From Nannocystis pusilla (GTDB lineage Bacteria; Myxococcota_A; Polyangia; Nannocystales; Nannocystaceae), in NCBI RefSeq assembly GCF_026626665.1, contig NZ_JAPNKE010000002.1, forward strand, positions 4,999,168 through 5,063,167: 64,000 nucleotides of DNA. The letters are read 5' to 3'. The translations under genes were made by a program, and so were the position numbers. Each line of letters opens with the position of its first letter. Position 1 is the first letter of the stretch. The notes beneath the pieces were generated by a model. The model saw nothing but the letters and a program-made list of their open reading frames with translations. It had not been told where the DNA came from and ran no database searches. Of this stretch, positions 1-12,377 are shown piece after piece.

Positions 1-1954
<1,954 letters not shown>

Positions 1955-1971
<17 letters not shown>

Positions 1972-2662
1972 GCACGTCTTCCTCGACCACGCGGCCGTCG
2001 AACAGGTGGATCGTCCGCTGGGCCTGGCGCGCGTACTCGGGGTTGTGGGTCACCATCACGATGGTCGTCCCGGCGCGGTGGAGGTCGTGCAGCAGCGCCA
2101 TCACGGCGTCGCCGTTCTTCGAGTCGAGGTTGCCGGTCGGCTCGTCGGCCAGCAGCAGCGGCGGCTCGCCCGCGACCGCTCGCGCGACCGCCACGCGCTG
2201 CTGCTGCCCGCCCGACAGCTGCGCGGGCAGGTGGCGCTGGCGGTGGGCCATCCCGACGCGCCCCAGCGCCGCCTCGACCCGCCGGCGCCGCTCTGCCGCC
2301 GCCATCGCGCGGTACGTCAGCGGCAGCTCGACGTTCTCGGCCACGGTCAGGTCGCCGATCAGGTTGAAGCTCTGGAACACGAAGCCGATCTGCTCGTTGC
2401 GCACGCGGGCGCGCTCGGCCGCGGACAGGTTCGACACCGGCCGCCCGGCGAGCGCGTACGTCCCCGACGTCGGCGTGTCGAGCAGCCCGATCAGCGACAG
2501 CAGCGTCGTCTTGCCCGAGCCCGACGGCCCGGCGATGCACACGTATTGCCCGCGCGGGATCTCGAAGTGGACATCGGCGACCGCGTGCGTCTCGAGCTCG
2601 TCGGTGTGGAACACCTTGCGGATCGCCTCGAGGTGGATGAGCGGTGAATTCATCGGAGCCAT
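1955..2662 (-). CDS. ABC transporter ATP-binding protein, MacB/LolD class
   Basis: Cytoplasmic ATPase of 235 aa, the usual length for the LolD/MacB-N class, powering the permease encoded just downstream. Walker A GPSGSGKTT is at residues 45-53, the signature LSGGQQQRVAVARA near 155, Walker B LLLADEPTGNLD straight after, and the switch histidine in VMVTHNPEYA. Two in-frame ATGs occur at 2662 and 2653; the second (MNSPLIHLEAIRKVF) has AAGG about 10 nt upstream and fits the family better. Its end overlaps the permease start, and its start lies 9 nt after the adaptor gene, so the three form one minus-strand operon. Confidence 0.95.
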
Positions 2663-2671
2663 CCCTTCGCG

Positions 2672-3928
2672 CTATTCGAACTTGACGCGGTCGGTCGCGT
2701 CCCATTGCGTCATGTCGGACAGGATGATGCGGTCGCCGACCGACAGTCCGGCCACCACCTCGACGGTCTTCGCCGACAGCCGACCGATCTGCACCGGCAC
2801 CCGCGTCGCGTAGGCGCCGTCGGCGTCGACCACGAACAGGCCCATCGTCGCGTCGGGCTGCACGAACGCCGGCCGGCGCACGTGCATCACCTCGGGCAGG
2901 CGCTCGAGCTCGACGCGGCCGACCACGTTCAGGTCGGGTCGCGCCCCGCGGGGCAGCGCGCCGGTCAGCGCGACGTCGACGGTCACCGTCCCGCCCGACG
3001 CCGCCGGATCGACGCGCACCACCTCGCCGTCGACGATCCCGTTGCGCGTGTCCACGCGGGCGACCTGCCCGATCGCCACGTCCTTCGCCAGGGTCTCCGG
3101 GATCGCCAGGCGCGCCTTGAGTCGGTCGGGGCGGGCCACCTTCGCCAGCAGGCCGCCCGGCTGCACCCACTGGCCCGGCTCGAGCGGCAGCTCCTGCAGC
3201 ACCCCGGCCACGCCCGCGCGGATCGCCAGCGCCGCCAGCTGCTCGCGGCGGAACTCCGCGATCGCCACCAGTCGATCGATCTGGGCCGCGTGCGCCGCGA
3301 TCCGCTGCTTCAGCCCGTCGCCCAGCACCGCGACCCGCTCGGCCTCGAGGCCCATGCGGCGGTCGATCGACTCGAGCTGCGCCCGCGCGGCGTGCTCGTC
3401 GTCGCGGGACACATAGCCGCGGCCGCCGAGCTCCGCGTTCGCCACCGCCTTGCGCTGCGCCGTCGACTGCTCGATCTGCAGCGCCGTCACTGCGACCTCC
3501 TGCTGCAGCTTCTGCCCGCGCATCGTCGCCCGGATGTTGACCAGCTCGGCCCGCGCCGCCGCGACCTGTCGCTCCGCCTCGAGCGCCTGCAGCTCGAGCT
3601 CCGGGTTGCGCAGCTCGAGGATCACCGTGTCCGCCGCGACCTCCGTGCCCGGCCTGACGAAGATCTGCTCGACGCGCGCCGCCGACAGCGCGGTGATCCA
3701 CTGGATGTGCTCGGGCACCAGCTTCCCGTTGCCCTGGACCTCGCGCAGCATCTCGCCGCGCTCGACCGTCCCGAACCATAGGCTCGCGCGCGTGACCGTC
3801 GGCGGCTCGGCGTGCAGCTGACCGATCGCCACGGTCGTGATCACCAGACCGCTCACGACCACGAGCGCCGCGAGCAGCTTGCCCCCATGCCGCACAAGCC
3901 ATCCGCGCCGACTGCGAGGGATGTCCAC
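2672..3928 (-). CDS. HlyD/MacA-family periplasmic adaptor protein
   Basis: Membrane fusion protein that would link the MacB-like permease to an outer-membrane channel. One N-terminal helix (LLAALVVVSGLVITTVAI) anchors it. Then come a beta-strand/lipoyl half, a long coiled-coil rich in Ala, Glu and Arg (the AERQVAAARAEL and AQRKAVANAELGG region), the second lipoyl half, and beta-barrel and membrane-proximal domains ending VGDRIILSDMTQWDATDRVKFE region. The frame is open further upstream to 4105, but that extension lacks adaptor character; the GTG at 3928 (VDIPRSRRGWL) gives 418 aa, the usual size. First gene of the exporter operon. Confidence 0.88.
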   Translation of the reverse strand: MDIPRSRRGWLVRHGGKLLAALVVVSGLVITTVAIGQLHAEPPTVTRASLWFGTVERGEMLREVQGNGKLVPEHIQWITALSAARVEQIFVRPGTEVAADTVILELRNPELELQALEAERQVAAARAELVNIRATMRGQKLQQEVAVTALQIEQSTAQRKAVANAELGGRGYVSRDDEHAARAQLESIDRRMGLEAERVAVLGDGLKQRIAAHAAQIDRLVAIAEFRREQLAALAIRAGVAGVLQELPLEPGQWVQPGGLLAKVARPDRLKARLAIPETLAKDVAIGQVARVDTRNGIVDGEVVRVDPAASGGTVTVDVALTGALPRGARPDLNVVGRVELERLPEVMHVRRPAFVQPDATMGLFVVDADGAYATRVPVQIGRLSAKTVEVVAGLSVGDRIILSDMTQWDATDRVKFE

Positions 3929-4146
3929 GCCCGCTCGTCTCGCAAACGCCGCGCCACCAACGATTTCACGAGCTTCGCCGTCGAAGCCGCGCCGCGCTGT
4001 CCGGATCTGGCACTCCCTCGTCCCACTTTCGAACACGGCGAGCGCCGCGAAAAAATGCTGCCGCAGCGGGCTCGCCGCCGCCGACGCGACGCGCAAGCGC
4101 TTCACCCTCGACAGCCCGCGCGCGGATTGGCACAGTCCGCCGCACG

Positions 4147-4836
4147 ATGAGCGAGTCGCTGACCCTCGCCCCGACCGCCGATCCGCGGGTCTTCGTCGCC
4201 CCCGACGGCCGCCGTCTGTCGCCGCCGCCGGGCTGGGCCTGCCTGCCGCCCGGCGACGCCGCCCTGACCCGACGCGTCAAGCTCGCCGGCCCGTCGTGGG
4301 CCGTGGTCGAGAAGAAGGGCCGCAAGGTGTTTTCAAAGGGGCTGTGGGCGCCCGCGGACACGATCGAGTCGCTGCGCGCCGCGCTCGAGGCCGAGCGCTC
4401 GACCGAGTCGCACGCCAAGAAGCGCGCCGCCGACGTCGCCCGCCGCGAGCGGACCCAGGCGACCTACGTCGTCACCTTCGAGCAGTCCGTGCTCGAGTTC
4501 CTGCGCTTCTCCCCGCGCTGGGACGCGCTCGCCCGCACCGTCGCCGCCCGCGTCACCCAGCACGCCACGCCGGTCGGCAGCGGCACCGTCGCCCGCACCG
4601 AGCGGATCCCCGTCGAGGAACGGGCCCGCGCCGCCGTCATCGCCTGGATGCGCCACCAGACCACCGGCTACGACGACATGCAGATCGCCCGGGTCAAGGG
4701 CGCCCGCCGCGAGGTCCGCCGCGAGCTGGCCGAGATCTCCCGCGCCGTGCTCGACCTGCACCGCCGCGACGAGCCCCACGCCGCCCGCGCCTGCCCCCTG
4801 TGCCAGGCCGCCGCCGCCGCGCCCGCGAGCGCCTGA
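4147..4836 (+). CDS. DUF2293 domain-containing protein
   Basis: A 229-aa cytoplasmic protein with no signal peptide or membrane segment. The C-terminal half carries the DUF2293 pattern as I remember it: VGSGTVARTERIPVEERA, then VIAWMRHQTTGYD, then IARVKGARREVRR. The N-terminal half (LPPGDAALTRRVKLAGPSW) is also typical of longer members. The C-terminus has a lone CPLC pair after an Ala/Arg-rich tail. Molecular function is unknown in the family. It is transcribed divergently from the exporter operon, and a 14-nt repeat array starts 10 nt after its stop codon. Confidence 0.85.
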   Translation: MSESLTLAPTADPRVFVAPDGRRLSPPPGWACLPPGDAALTRRVKLAGPSWAVVEKKGRKVFSKGLWAPADTIESLRAALEAERSTESHAKKRAADVARRERTQATYVVTFEQSVLEFLRFSPRWDALARTVAARVTQHATPVGSGTVARTERIPVEERARAAVIAWMRHQTTGYDDMQIARVKGARREVRRELAEISRAVLDLHRRDEPHAARACPLCQAAAAAPASA

Positions 4837-4845
4837 CCTTCGGAG

Positions 4846-4901
4846 CATGCCCTGAAGAGCATGCCCTTGAGGACATGCTCCATGGGCCATGTCCTCCGGA
4901 C
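4846..4901. repeat. 14-nt palindromic array, four units
   Basis: CATG occurs at 4846, 4860, 4874 and 4888, exactly 14 nt apart, with degenerate YCC-N4-RRR between. The array begins 10 nt after the stop of the DUF2293 gene. The rest of the 384-nt gap up to 5220 shows no gene or other repeat that I can support. Confidence 0.9.
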
Positions 4902-5220
4902 CTCGTTCACTTCGTGAGCCCGAGCGCCGCCGCGAACGCGGCGAAGCCGGGCGCCGCGACGATCCACCGGTCGCCCCGCAGCCCCCGGGGCCCGGGCGCG
5001 CCGGGCCGGTAGTCGAGCACGCTCGGCGCGCCGACGCCGAGCCGAGGTCGATCTCTACACGAGCCCCACATCAACCGCCGTCCCTTCGCCGCTCCTCCCG
5101 TCCCACGGATCGCGGCTCCCGACGGCCAGCGAACCGCGCGGGCCTCCGAGTCGACGGCCGTCCCTGGCGCATGCGGGCCGCGGTCCCACAAATCGCCGCA
5201 CGGCGCTACCATCCTCGTGG

Positions 5221-6627
5221 GTGCCCCGTCTCCCTCCGCTCGTCCGCCTCGGGTTCGCAGTGCGTCGCGGCTTCGGTCGCTTCACGCCCGACCCGTTCGT
5301 CGTCGCGGTCGGCATGACCCTCGTCACCCTCGTCGCCGGCGCCCTCGCGGTCGGCGACGGCGGCCTCGTCCGCGCCGTGCGGCTGTGGAGCGCCGCGGGT
5401 GGCCTGTGGTCGCTGCTCGCCTTCGCCGGGCAGATGGCCTTGATGCTCACCCTCGGCACCGCCCTCGCCGCCGCTCCGCCCGTGCGTCGCGGCCTGGAGG
5501 CCCTGGCACGCCTCGCGCCCGGTCCGCGCCGGCTCGTCGGCCTCGTCGCCTTCGTCTCCTGCACCCTCTGCCTCTTCAACTGGTCGCTCGGCCTCGTCTG
5601 CGGTGCCATGTTCGCCCGCACCGCCGGCGACGAGGCCCGGCGTCGCGGCCTCTCATTGCATTACCCCCTGCTGTGCGCCGCCGGCTACGCCGGCATGATG
5701 GTGTGGCACGGCGGCCTGTCCGGCACCGCCCCGCTCAAGGCCACCACCCTCGCCGACCTCACCGAGGTCCTCGGCCCCGAGCTCGCCGCCCGCGTCGGCC
5801 CGATCGGCCTGACGGACAGCCTGCTCGGCGGCCTCAACCTCGCGGTCACCGTCGGCCTGTGGCTGCTCGCCCCGCTCGTCTTCATGGCCCTCACCCCGGC
5901 CGCCGGCGTCGACCCCGACCCACACCCCGCACCTTCGGGACATGTTCCCGACGACATGCCCCCTGAGACAGGTCCCGAAGCGCATGCCCCTGCGGACACC
6001 ACCGGCCTCGACCGCCTCGAGCGCTCGCCGCTGGTCGTGTGGGCGCTGGCGCTGCCGGCCGCCGCCGCGCTGGTGTTCGCCGCCCGTGACACCGCCGGCG
6101 CGGCCATCGACCTCAACGCCATCAACCTCGCCCTGTGGGTGCTCGCGCTGGTCCTGCACGGCCGCCCCGACGCCTTCGTGCGCGCCTGCGACGCGGGCGC
6201 CCGGGCCTCCGCCGGCATCCTGCTGCTGTTCCCGCTCTACGGCGGCATCATGGGCGTCATGAAGGGCACCGGCCTGGCCGCGGCGCTGGCGGGCCTGTTC
6301 GCCGCCGCCGATCCGCGCGTCTTCACCACCCTCACCTTCGTCTCGGCCGGCTTCCTCAACCTCTTCGTCCCCTCGGGCGGCGGGCAATGGGCCGTGCAGG
6401 GCCCGATCGTCATGAGCGCCGCGCTCGATCGCGGCGTCGATCCGACCCACGCCATGATGGCGATCGCCTACGGCGATCAATGGACCAACATGCTCCAGCC
6501 GTTCTGGGCCGTCCCGCTGCTCGCGATCACCGGCGTGCGCGCGCGCGACATCATCGGCTATTGCACGCTGTGGATGTTCGCCGGCGGCCTGTGGATCGCC
6601 GCCTGCCTGCTGCTCGCCTCGCTGTGA
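5221..6627 (+). CDS. Short-chain fatty acid transporter, AtoE family
   Basis: Inner-membrane carrier of the AtoE/SCFA_trans family, expected to import short-chain fatty acids such as acetoacetate or butyrate. The 468-aa protein has about twelve hydrophobic segments and the family hallmarks CLFNWSLGLVCGAMFAR, GLSGTAPLK and NLFVPSGGGQWAVQGP (near residue 380). The start is GTG at 5221, directly before PRLPPLVRLGF, as in relatives. Between the two membrane halves, residues 241-259 (HVPDDMPPETGPEAHAPAD) are encoded by four units of the 14-nt palindromic repeat, an apparent insertion in a cytoplasmic loop. Confidence 0.95.
   Translation: MPRLPPLVRLGFAVRRGFGRFTPDPFVVAVGMTLVTLVAGALAVGDGGLVRAVRLWSAAGGLWSLLAFAGQMALMLTLGTALAAAPPVRRGLEALARLAPGPRRLVGLVAFVSCTLCLFNWSLGLVCGAMFARTAGDEARRRGLSLHYPLLCAAGYAGMMVWHGGLSGTAPLKATTLADLTEVLGPELAARVGPIGLTDSLLGGLNLAVTVGLWLLAPLVFMALTPAAGVDPDPHPAPSGHVPDDMPPETGPEAHAPADTTGLDRLERSPLVVWALALPAAAALVFAARDTAGAAIDLNAINLALWVLALVLHGRPDAFVRACDAGARASAGILLLFPLYGGIMGVMKGTGLAAALAGLFAAADPRVFTTLTFVSAGFLNLFVPSGGGQWAVQGPIVMSAALDRGVDPTHAMMAIAYGDQWTNMLQPFWAVPLLAITGVRARDIIGYCTLWMFAGGLWIAACLLLASL
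5941..5998. repeat. 14-nt palindromic array inside the transporter gene
   Basis: Unit starts at 5941 (CATG), 5955 (CATG), 5969 (CAGG), 5983 (CATG) and closing CACC at 5997 hold the 14-nt phase perfectly while being translated in frame with the AtoE-family protein. Confidence 0.9.
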
Positions 6628-6760
6628 ACCTGCGATTCATGGCACCAGGGGCGGTGAATGCTCGCCTCGCGCGGTCGCGCGAATGCCCGCACGAGGGCCC
6701 GAGTCGCGCCAAACCGCGCCGATTTCGCGGCCTGCGCGCGGCTGCCGGCCTGCGATCGCC

Positions 6761-8107
6761 GTGGTAGATTGGCGCCGGTCATGGACAGCGCCTCCCCCGG
6801 GCGACGGTGTATCACGTCGTCACGCTCAGCAATTCGCGCGCGGCTTCGACAAGTACCAGCGGCGCTACCGCAAATCGCTGATCTCCGAGAGCACCTATCC
6901 CGACGTGGTGCACGTCCTCGCCGCCGACGAGCTGGCGATCGGCGTGCGCAAGGCTCGGGGCCTGCTCGCGCGGCTGGCCCTGCCCGGCGACGCACTGGTC
7001 GCCCTCGAGGCGCGGCTCCCTGCCGGCGAGCTGCGCGTCAACGAGCGCAACGGCCTCGGCCGCGTGTGGCCCTCGGGCGACCTCCCGGTCCAGCGGGTCT
7101 ACGCCATCGACGGCGACGGTCAGCTCGGTGCCGCCATCCCGCTCGAGGACGCCACCGCCCGCGCCCTCGCCCTCCACGCCGCCCGCTTCGCCCCCTATCC
7201 GCGCATTGCTCCGCGATCGATCTCCTTCCTCCCGATCGCGCGTGGTTGTCAGGCCAGCTGCCCGTTCTGCTTCTCCGAGGCCTCGGCCTCCGCCGAGCAG
7301 GCCGGCGGGCGCCTCGACCTCGAGCTCGCGGCGCGCTGGCTCGCCGCGGCCCGCCGCCGCGGCGCCGAGCGGGCCGTCATCACCGGCGGCGGCGAACCGA
7401 CCCTGCTCCCCCGCGATCGCCTGCTCGGCCTCGTCGGCACCTGCCGCGAGTTCTTCGCCAAGGTCGTGCTCATCACCAACGGCGTGCGCTTCGCCGGCGC
7501 CGACGCGGGCGAGCGGCGCGCGTGGATCACCGACCTCGCGGCCGCGGGCCTCGGCGTGCTGGCCGTCTCGCGCCACCACTGGGACGAGGCCGTCAACGCC
7601 GCGCGCATGAACCTCGAGACCCACACCGAGCGCGTCCTCGAGGCCGCGCGCGGCACCTCCCTGCGCACGCGCCTGATCTGCGTGCTTCAGCGCGGCGGCG
7701 TCGAATCGGTGGCCGACATCGACGCCTATGTGCAATGGGCCGCCGCTCGCGGCGCCCACGAGGTCTGCTTCAAGGAGCTCTACGTCTCCACCAGCCGCGA
7801 GTCGGTCTATCACTCGCTGGCCGCCAATCAGTACAGCGCCGATCATCAGGTCCCGCTGTCGCGCGTCCACGAGTGGGCACGCACCCGCGAATTCGCCGAG
7901 CGCGAGCGCCTCCCCTGGGGCGCGCCGGTCTACGCCGGCACGATCGCCGGCAGCCCGATGCGCGTGGCCGCCTACACCGAGCCCAGCCTGTTCTGGGAGC
8001 GCACCCACGGCCTCGCGCGCAGCTGGAACGTCATGGCCGATCACACCTGCCTCGTCTCGCTCGAGGATCGGGCCAGCGCGATCGGCCTCGACGAGGCCGC
8101 CGCATGA
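6761..8107 (+). CDS. Radical SAM protein
   Basis: Radical SAM enzyme of about 448 aa. The cluster motif is CQASCPFC (C-x3-C-x2-C) near residue 165 and the SAM-binding GGG motif is VITGGGEPTLLPR about 45 residues later. No SPASM or cobalamin domain is evident, so it may act on a small molecule or on an amino acid or peptide. The start is uncertain: the frame is open from 6683, GTG at 6761 is a reasonable choice, and an ATG at 6781 lies in another frame. Its stop overlaps the start of the PLP-enzyme gene in ATGA, which implies translational coupling and a shared pathway. Confidence 0.85.
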   Translation: MVDWRRSWTAPPPGDGVSRRHAQQFARGFDKYQRRYRKSLISESTYPDVVHVLAADELAIGVRKARGLLARLALPGDALVALEARLPAGELRVNERNGLGRVWPSGDLPVQRVYAIDGDGQLGAAIPLEDATARALALHAARFAPYPRIAPRSISFLPIARGCQASCPFCFSEASASAEQAGGRLDLELAARWLAAARRRGAERAVITGGGEPTLLPRDRLLGLVGTCREFFAKVVLITNGVRFAGADAGERRAWITDLAAAGLGVLAVSRHHWDEAVNAARMNLETHTERVLEAARGTSLRTRLICVLQRGGVESVADIDAYVQWAAARGAHEVCFKELYVSTSRESVYHSLAANQYSADHQVPLSRVHEWARTREFAERERLPWGAPVYAGTIAGSPMRVAAYTEPSLFWERTHGLARSWNVMADHTCLVSLEDRASAIGLDEAAA

Positions 8108-9092
8108 ATTTTCGGGAGTTCCTCGCCTGGAGCGGCGGCGTGCGCGAGCCCGCCGTCTTGCGGGCCTGCGAGACGCGGATCTCCGCCGCCTTCGCCGACC
8201 TGCGTCCGCCGCTCGAACGCGCCGATCCGCCGCGCACCGTGCATCGCTGCGACCTCGCGCGCGCCTGGTGCGAGCTGCGCGGCCTCCCGCCCGCCGCGGC
8301 CCGCGGCGCCATGATCTGCGCCGGTGTCCGCCACGCGCTCTCGCTGTTGTTCGCCCACATGGCGGTGGCCGGCCGGCGCCTCGCCTTGCCGACCGACGTC
8401 TATCCCGTCTACTGGGACCTCGCGCGCGCCGCCGGGGTCGCCACCGTCGGCGTCGCCACCTTCCCCGAGCTCGCAATCGCCGATCTCCTCGATCGAGCCA
8501 CCCGGGCCGACGTCGCCGCCCTCGTCCTGCCCGACCCGCTCAAGCTGCACGGTCGAAGCCTCGCCGCCGACGAGCGCGCCGCCCTGCTCGCCTGGCTCGC
8601 CCGCGATCCGCACCGCCGCCTCGTCCTCGACGGCGTCTACAGCTTCGGCCGCCGCCTCTCCCCCGCCACGCTCGAGCTGCTCGCCAGCGGCCAGGTGCTC
8701 TACCTCGACTCACTGTCGAAGGGCTGGCTGTACCCGCGGGTGTTCGGCGTGGCCCACCTCCCGGCCCGCGACTTCGACCGCCTCGGTCCGGTGTTTCGCG
8801 CCGCCGCCCCCCGCAGGCCGACCTGTGGCTCGCCGCGCGCCTCCTCGCCGACCACGCCGAGCTCCCCGCGGCGCTCGTGGCCGCGATCGACGAGCACCGC
8901 GCTCGCCTCGTCGCCGACCTGCGCGCCCGCGGCCTCGCGCCGTTCCCCGTCGAGCGCGGCTACCTCGTCGGCCTCGACGGCGACGCCCGCGAGCTGTTGT
9001 GCACCCACCGGGTCCTGCTGATCCCCGGCAGCGTGTTCGGCGAGCCGCAGCGCCCCGTCGCCCTCGCCAGCGCGCTCCCGGCCGCCCCGTGA
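8104..9092 (+). CDS. PLP-dependent aminotransferase-fold protein, one frameshift
   Basis: About 329 aa after correction. It has the fold-type I layout: GVRHALSLLF early, a conserved Asp in RRLVLDGVYSFGR, and the Schiff-base lysine in YLDSLSKGWLYPR. Near 8809-8814 a run of six C has probably lost or gained a base: before it the product reads VFRAAA, and after it the continuing product ADLWLAARLLADHAELP is in another frame and ends ASALPAAP at 9092. It starts in ATGA overlap with the radical SAM gene, so the two enzymes probably act in sequence on one metabolite. Substrate unknown; the family also contains lyases and racemases. Confidence 0.75.
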
Positions 9093-9106
9093 AGCGATCG
9101 CGTCAA

Positions 9107-9198
9107 GCTGTCCCCGAGGACATGTCGCGTCAAATCCGGTCGACGATCGACCGCGAGGCTCGGGCCGCCCGCGGGAATGACATGTCCCCGCGGACAGC
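9107..9198. repeat. Two 14-nt palindromic elements between convergent genes
   Basis: GCTG at 9107 leads through TCC-CCGA-GGA to CATG at 9121, and CATG at 9181 through TCC-CCGC-GGA to CAGC at 9195. Both have perfect five-base arms. They fill the gap between the PLP-enzyme gene and the convergent SPASM gene. Confidence 0.85.
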
Positions 9199-9300
9199 CG
9201 CGAGACGAGCGCCTCGCATCGCCGCTCACGCGCTGCCCGACGGCCGGGCCATGCATGCAGCCCTGCGGATCGGCGCCCGCTCTCGCCCGCCGCGTTCGCG

Positions 9301-10631
9301 TCACGGCTCCGTCTCCCCCGCTCGCTCGAGCGGCGTCCCGGCGCCGAAGAACGCCACCTCTCGGCCCGTGCGCGGCCCCTCGATCGTCACCGGCAGCGCC
9401 CCCGCCACCTTCGGCTCGCGCACGATCTGGAACAGCCCGTGCGCGAACGCCTCGTCGTCCGCGCCTGCGACCTGCTCCACGCGCTCGCGCAGCCCCATGC
9501 GGTCCATCTCGAGCGCGCGGTGATGACAATACGGGTTGTTGCCCGGCCGTCCGAGCAGCGGCTCGCTCATCGCCGTGCAGCCGCCCATGCACGTCTCTGC
9601 GTAGTAGCAATCGCGGCAGTAGCCCCACAACGAATCTACGCCGCGGTCCTCGACGTAGCGGATCTCCGGCGCCCGCTCCCACAAGGCGCGCAGCCCGTGG
9701 TCGCGCCAGTTGCCGCCCGCGTTGACCGCCCCGCCGACGCTCGGGCACGACTTGATGGTCCCGTCGGCCTCGATCCCGAGCCCCGTGCGGCCGGCCGAGC
9801 AGCCCTTGTAGTGGCCGTCTTCCTGCTGCAGGCGCCGCAGCTTGCCCTCGAGCGGGCCGAAGTAGCCCAGGTTGTTGCCGGGCCAGAACCGCATCCTGCG
9901 CGCCGCGCAGCGGGCGATCACGCGGTCGAGCGCGGGGAACAGCTCGAGCAGCTCGAATGGTTGCAGCAGCAGCTCGGGGTGGTCGGCCGCGTTGCCGTGC
10001 GGCATCGTCAGGAACATCTGCCACACCTCGGCCCCCGCGTCGGCCAGCAGCTCGCACAGCGGCAGCAGCTCGCGCCAGGACAGGCGATTGATCTGCGTGT
10101 TGGCGGCGATCCGCGCGCCGGCCTCGCGGCAATGTGCCAGCGCCTCGAAGCAGCGGCGCCAGCCGCCCGGCGTCCCGCGCAGCGCGTCGTGGCTGGCCTC
10201 GAGCCCGTCGATCGACACCGACACCAGCTGCAGCCCGGCCTCGACCAGCGCGTCGGCGCGCGTCTGCGTCAGCCCGAGCCCGCCGGTGGTCAGCGAGCAG
10301 CTCATCCCGCGCTCGCGGATGCGTCGGATGACCCAAGGACATCCGCGCGCAGGTACGCCTCGCCGCCGATCAGCGCCACCTCGCCGACGCCGAGCTCGGC
10401 CAACTCGTCGACCAGGCGAAGCGCCTCCTCGGTCGTCAGCTCGTCGGGCCGCGCGACTCCCGCACGGGGCCCGCAGGCCTTGCAGCGCTGGTCGCAGGCG
10501 CGCGTGAACTCCCACACCGCCAGCGCCGGCCGCTGCACCGCGCCCCGCGGCGGCGGGAGCACGCGGCGGCCGCGACCGGGCGGCAACGACTCCACCACGG
10601 GCAAGCGCCGGCGCGCCTCACGGAGCTTCAC
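9301..10631 (-). CDS. Radical SAM/SPASM domain protein, one frameshift
   Basis: Peptide- or protein-modifying type of radical SAM enzyme, about 440 aa. The N-terminal part has WEFTRACDQRCKACGPRAG (C-x3-C-x2-C) and LIGGEAYLR; the C-terminal SPASM region has cysteines in YKGCSAGRTGLGI, TIKSCPSVGG, and a WGYCRDCYYAETCMGGC cluster that would hold auxiliary iron-sulfur clusters. The two parts lie in different frames, joined near 10335-10345 (ADVL then WVIRRIRERGMSC). The start is a GTG at about 10631 (VKLREARRRLPVV). No short precursor-peptide gene was recognised next to it. It is divergent from the gene at 10747 and convergent with the radical SAM/PLP pair. Confidence 0.82.
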
Positions 10632-10746
10632 CAGAGCCAGGCTAGCACGGCGCAGACGGGGCTCTGCGGGGTGTGACCCAAGTCGAGCCCCGGGGCTGCG
10701 AACGCGCTTGCACACCCGACCCCTCGCCCTCACGTTCCAGGAAAGC

Positions 10747-11580
10747 ATGGCCATGCAAGCGACCGAGCCTCCACCGCGACCCGAGACGACGACTTCCCGT
10801 CTTCGAGAGCCACCCTTCACCTTACTCCGCAGGGCGATGGGTGACGGTCCGACGCGGCGCCGCAAGCTCCTCAACCTGGCCCTGGCGCTCCGCAGTTACG
10901 GCGACGAGCGGCAGGTCGTGCCGCGGCTGCAGCGCCTCAAGGAGCTGGGGTGGGTCGAGGAGATCCCGACGCGGCTCCAGCGGATGCTCGGCGCGATCGA
11001 CATGCTGCGCTTCTTCATCGTCCCCTGCGCGGCCGACTATTACCGGTCCAAGGGCATCAACTTCTATTTTCACACCCTGCTGCGCTTCCTCGACGACCCG
11101 GCGTCGCTGATCGACCCCACGGGCCTCAACAGCGCGCGCGACACCATCATCGGCCACGTCCTCCAGGTCGTCCACGCCAACCCCGACTACGACCTGCAGC
11201 TGCTCGAGTCCTTCCCCGACGGCCTGCACGCGATGGAGGAGCAGGTCGTGGCGATCCTCGGCGGCACCCACCCGCGCGCCGCCTCGATCCTCGCCACCGT
11301 CGAGGACCCCGAGTACCACGACCGCCTGCTCGCCTACGTGCGCGAGTTCCGGCGCCGCCAGCCGATGACCGCCTCGCTGGTGCGCGAGAACATCCTCGAC
11401 GACGACCACTTCCGCGTGCTCGAGCGGACCTTCGGCGAGCTGCCGCGGGCCATGCGGTACTTCAGCAAGCTGCCCAAGAGCCCGCTCGGCGCGGCGCGCC
11501 ACCTGCTGTCGGTCCGCCGGTTCCCGCTGCACCTGGCCGAGGCGCTCTACACCGAGCGGCCGGCGCGCGTCGGGACATGA
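10747..11580 (+). CDS. Conserved protein of unknown function
   Basis: A 277-aa soluble, helix-rich, Arg- and Leu-rich protein that I do not recognise. The ATG at 10747 has AGGA about 5 nt upstream. The residues from about 30 on (RRKLLNLALALRSYGDER, ADYYRSKGINFYFHTLLR, ENILDDDHFRVLERTFGE) are regular and charged, unlike a chance frame. No cofactor motif, signal or membrane helix is visible. It is divergent from the SPASM gene, with little room for a promoter, and a repeat array starts 10 nt after its stop. Confidence 0.75.
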   Translation: MAMQATEPPPRPETTTSRLREPPFTLLRRAMGDGPTRRRKLLNLALALRSYGDERQVVPRLQRLKELGWVEEIPTRLQRMLGAIDMLRFFIVPCAADYYRSKGINFYFHTLLRFLDDPASLIDPTGLNSARDTIIGHVLQVVHANPDYDLQLLESFPDGLHAMEEQVVAILGGTHPRAASILATVEDPEYHDRLLAYVREFRRRQPMTASLVRENILDDDHFRVLERTFGELPRAMRYFSKLPKSPLGAARHLLSVRRFPLHLAEALYTERPARVGT

Positions 11581-11589
11581 CCCTCGCGC

Positions 11590-11624
11590 CATGCGCCTGA
11601 GGCCATGTCTCGGGCGACATGTCC

Positions 11625-11635
<11 letters not shown>
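11590..11635. repeat. 14-nt palindromic array, three units plus cap
   Basis: CATG at 11590, 11604 and 11618, then CAGT at 11632, all in 14-nt phase; the last unit, TGTCC-TCAC-GGACA, is a perfect hairpin. It fills the gap between two convergent genes. Confidence 0.9.
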
Positions 11636-12281
<646 letters not shown>

Positions 12282-12377
12282 GGCCGGGTTATGGCACGAC
12301 TTCAGCGCAGGCTGTAGTCCTCGTCCGCCCCCGGGGGCGCGTCGTCGACTCACGGCCATCGGCCGCCCGGCCGCGGC

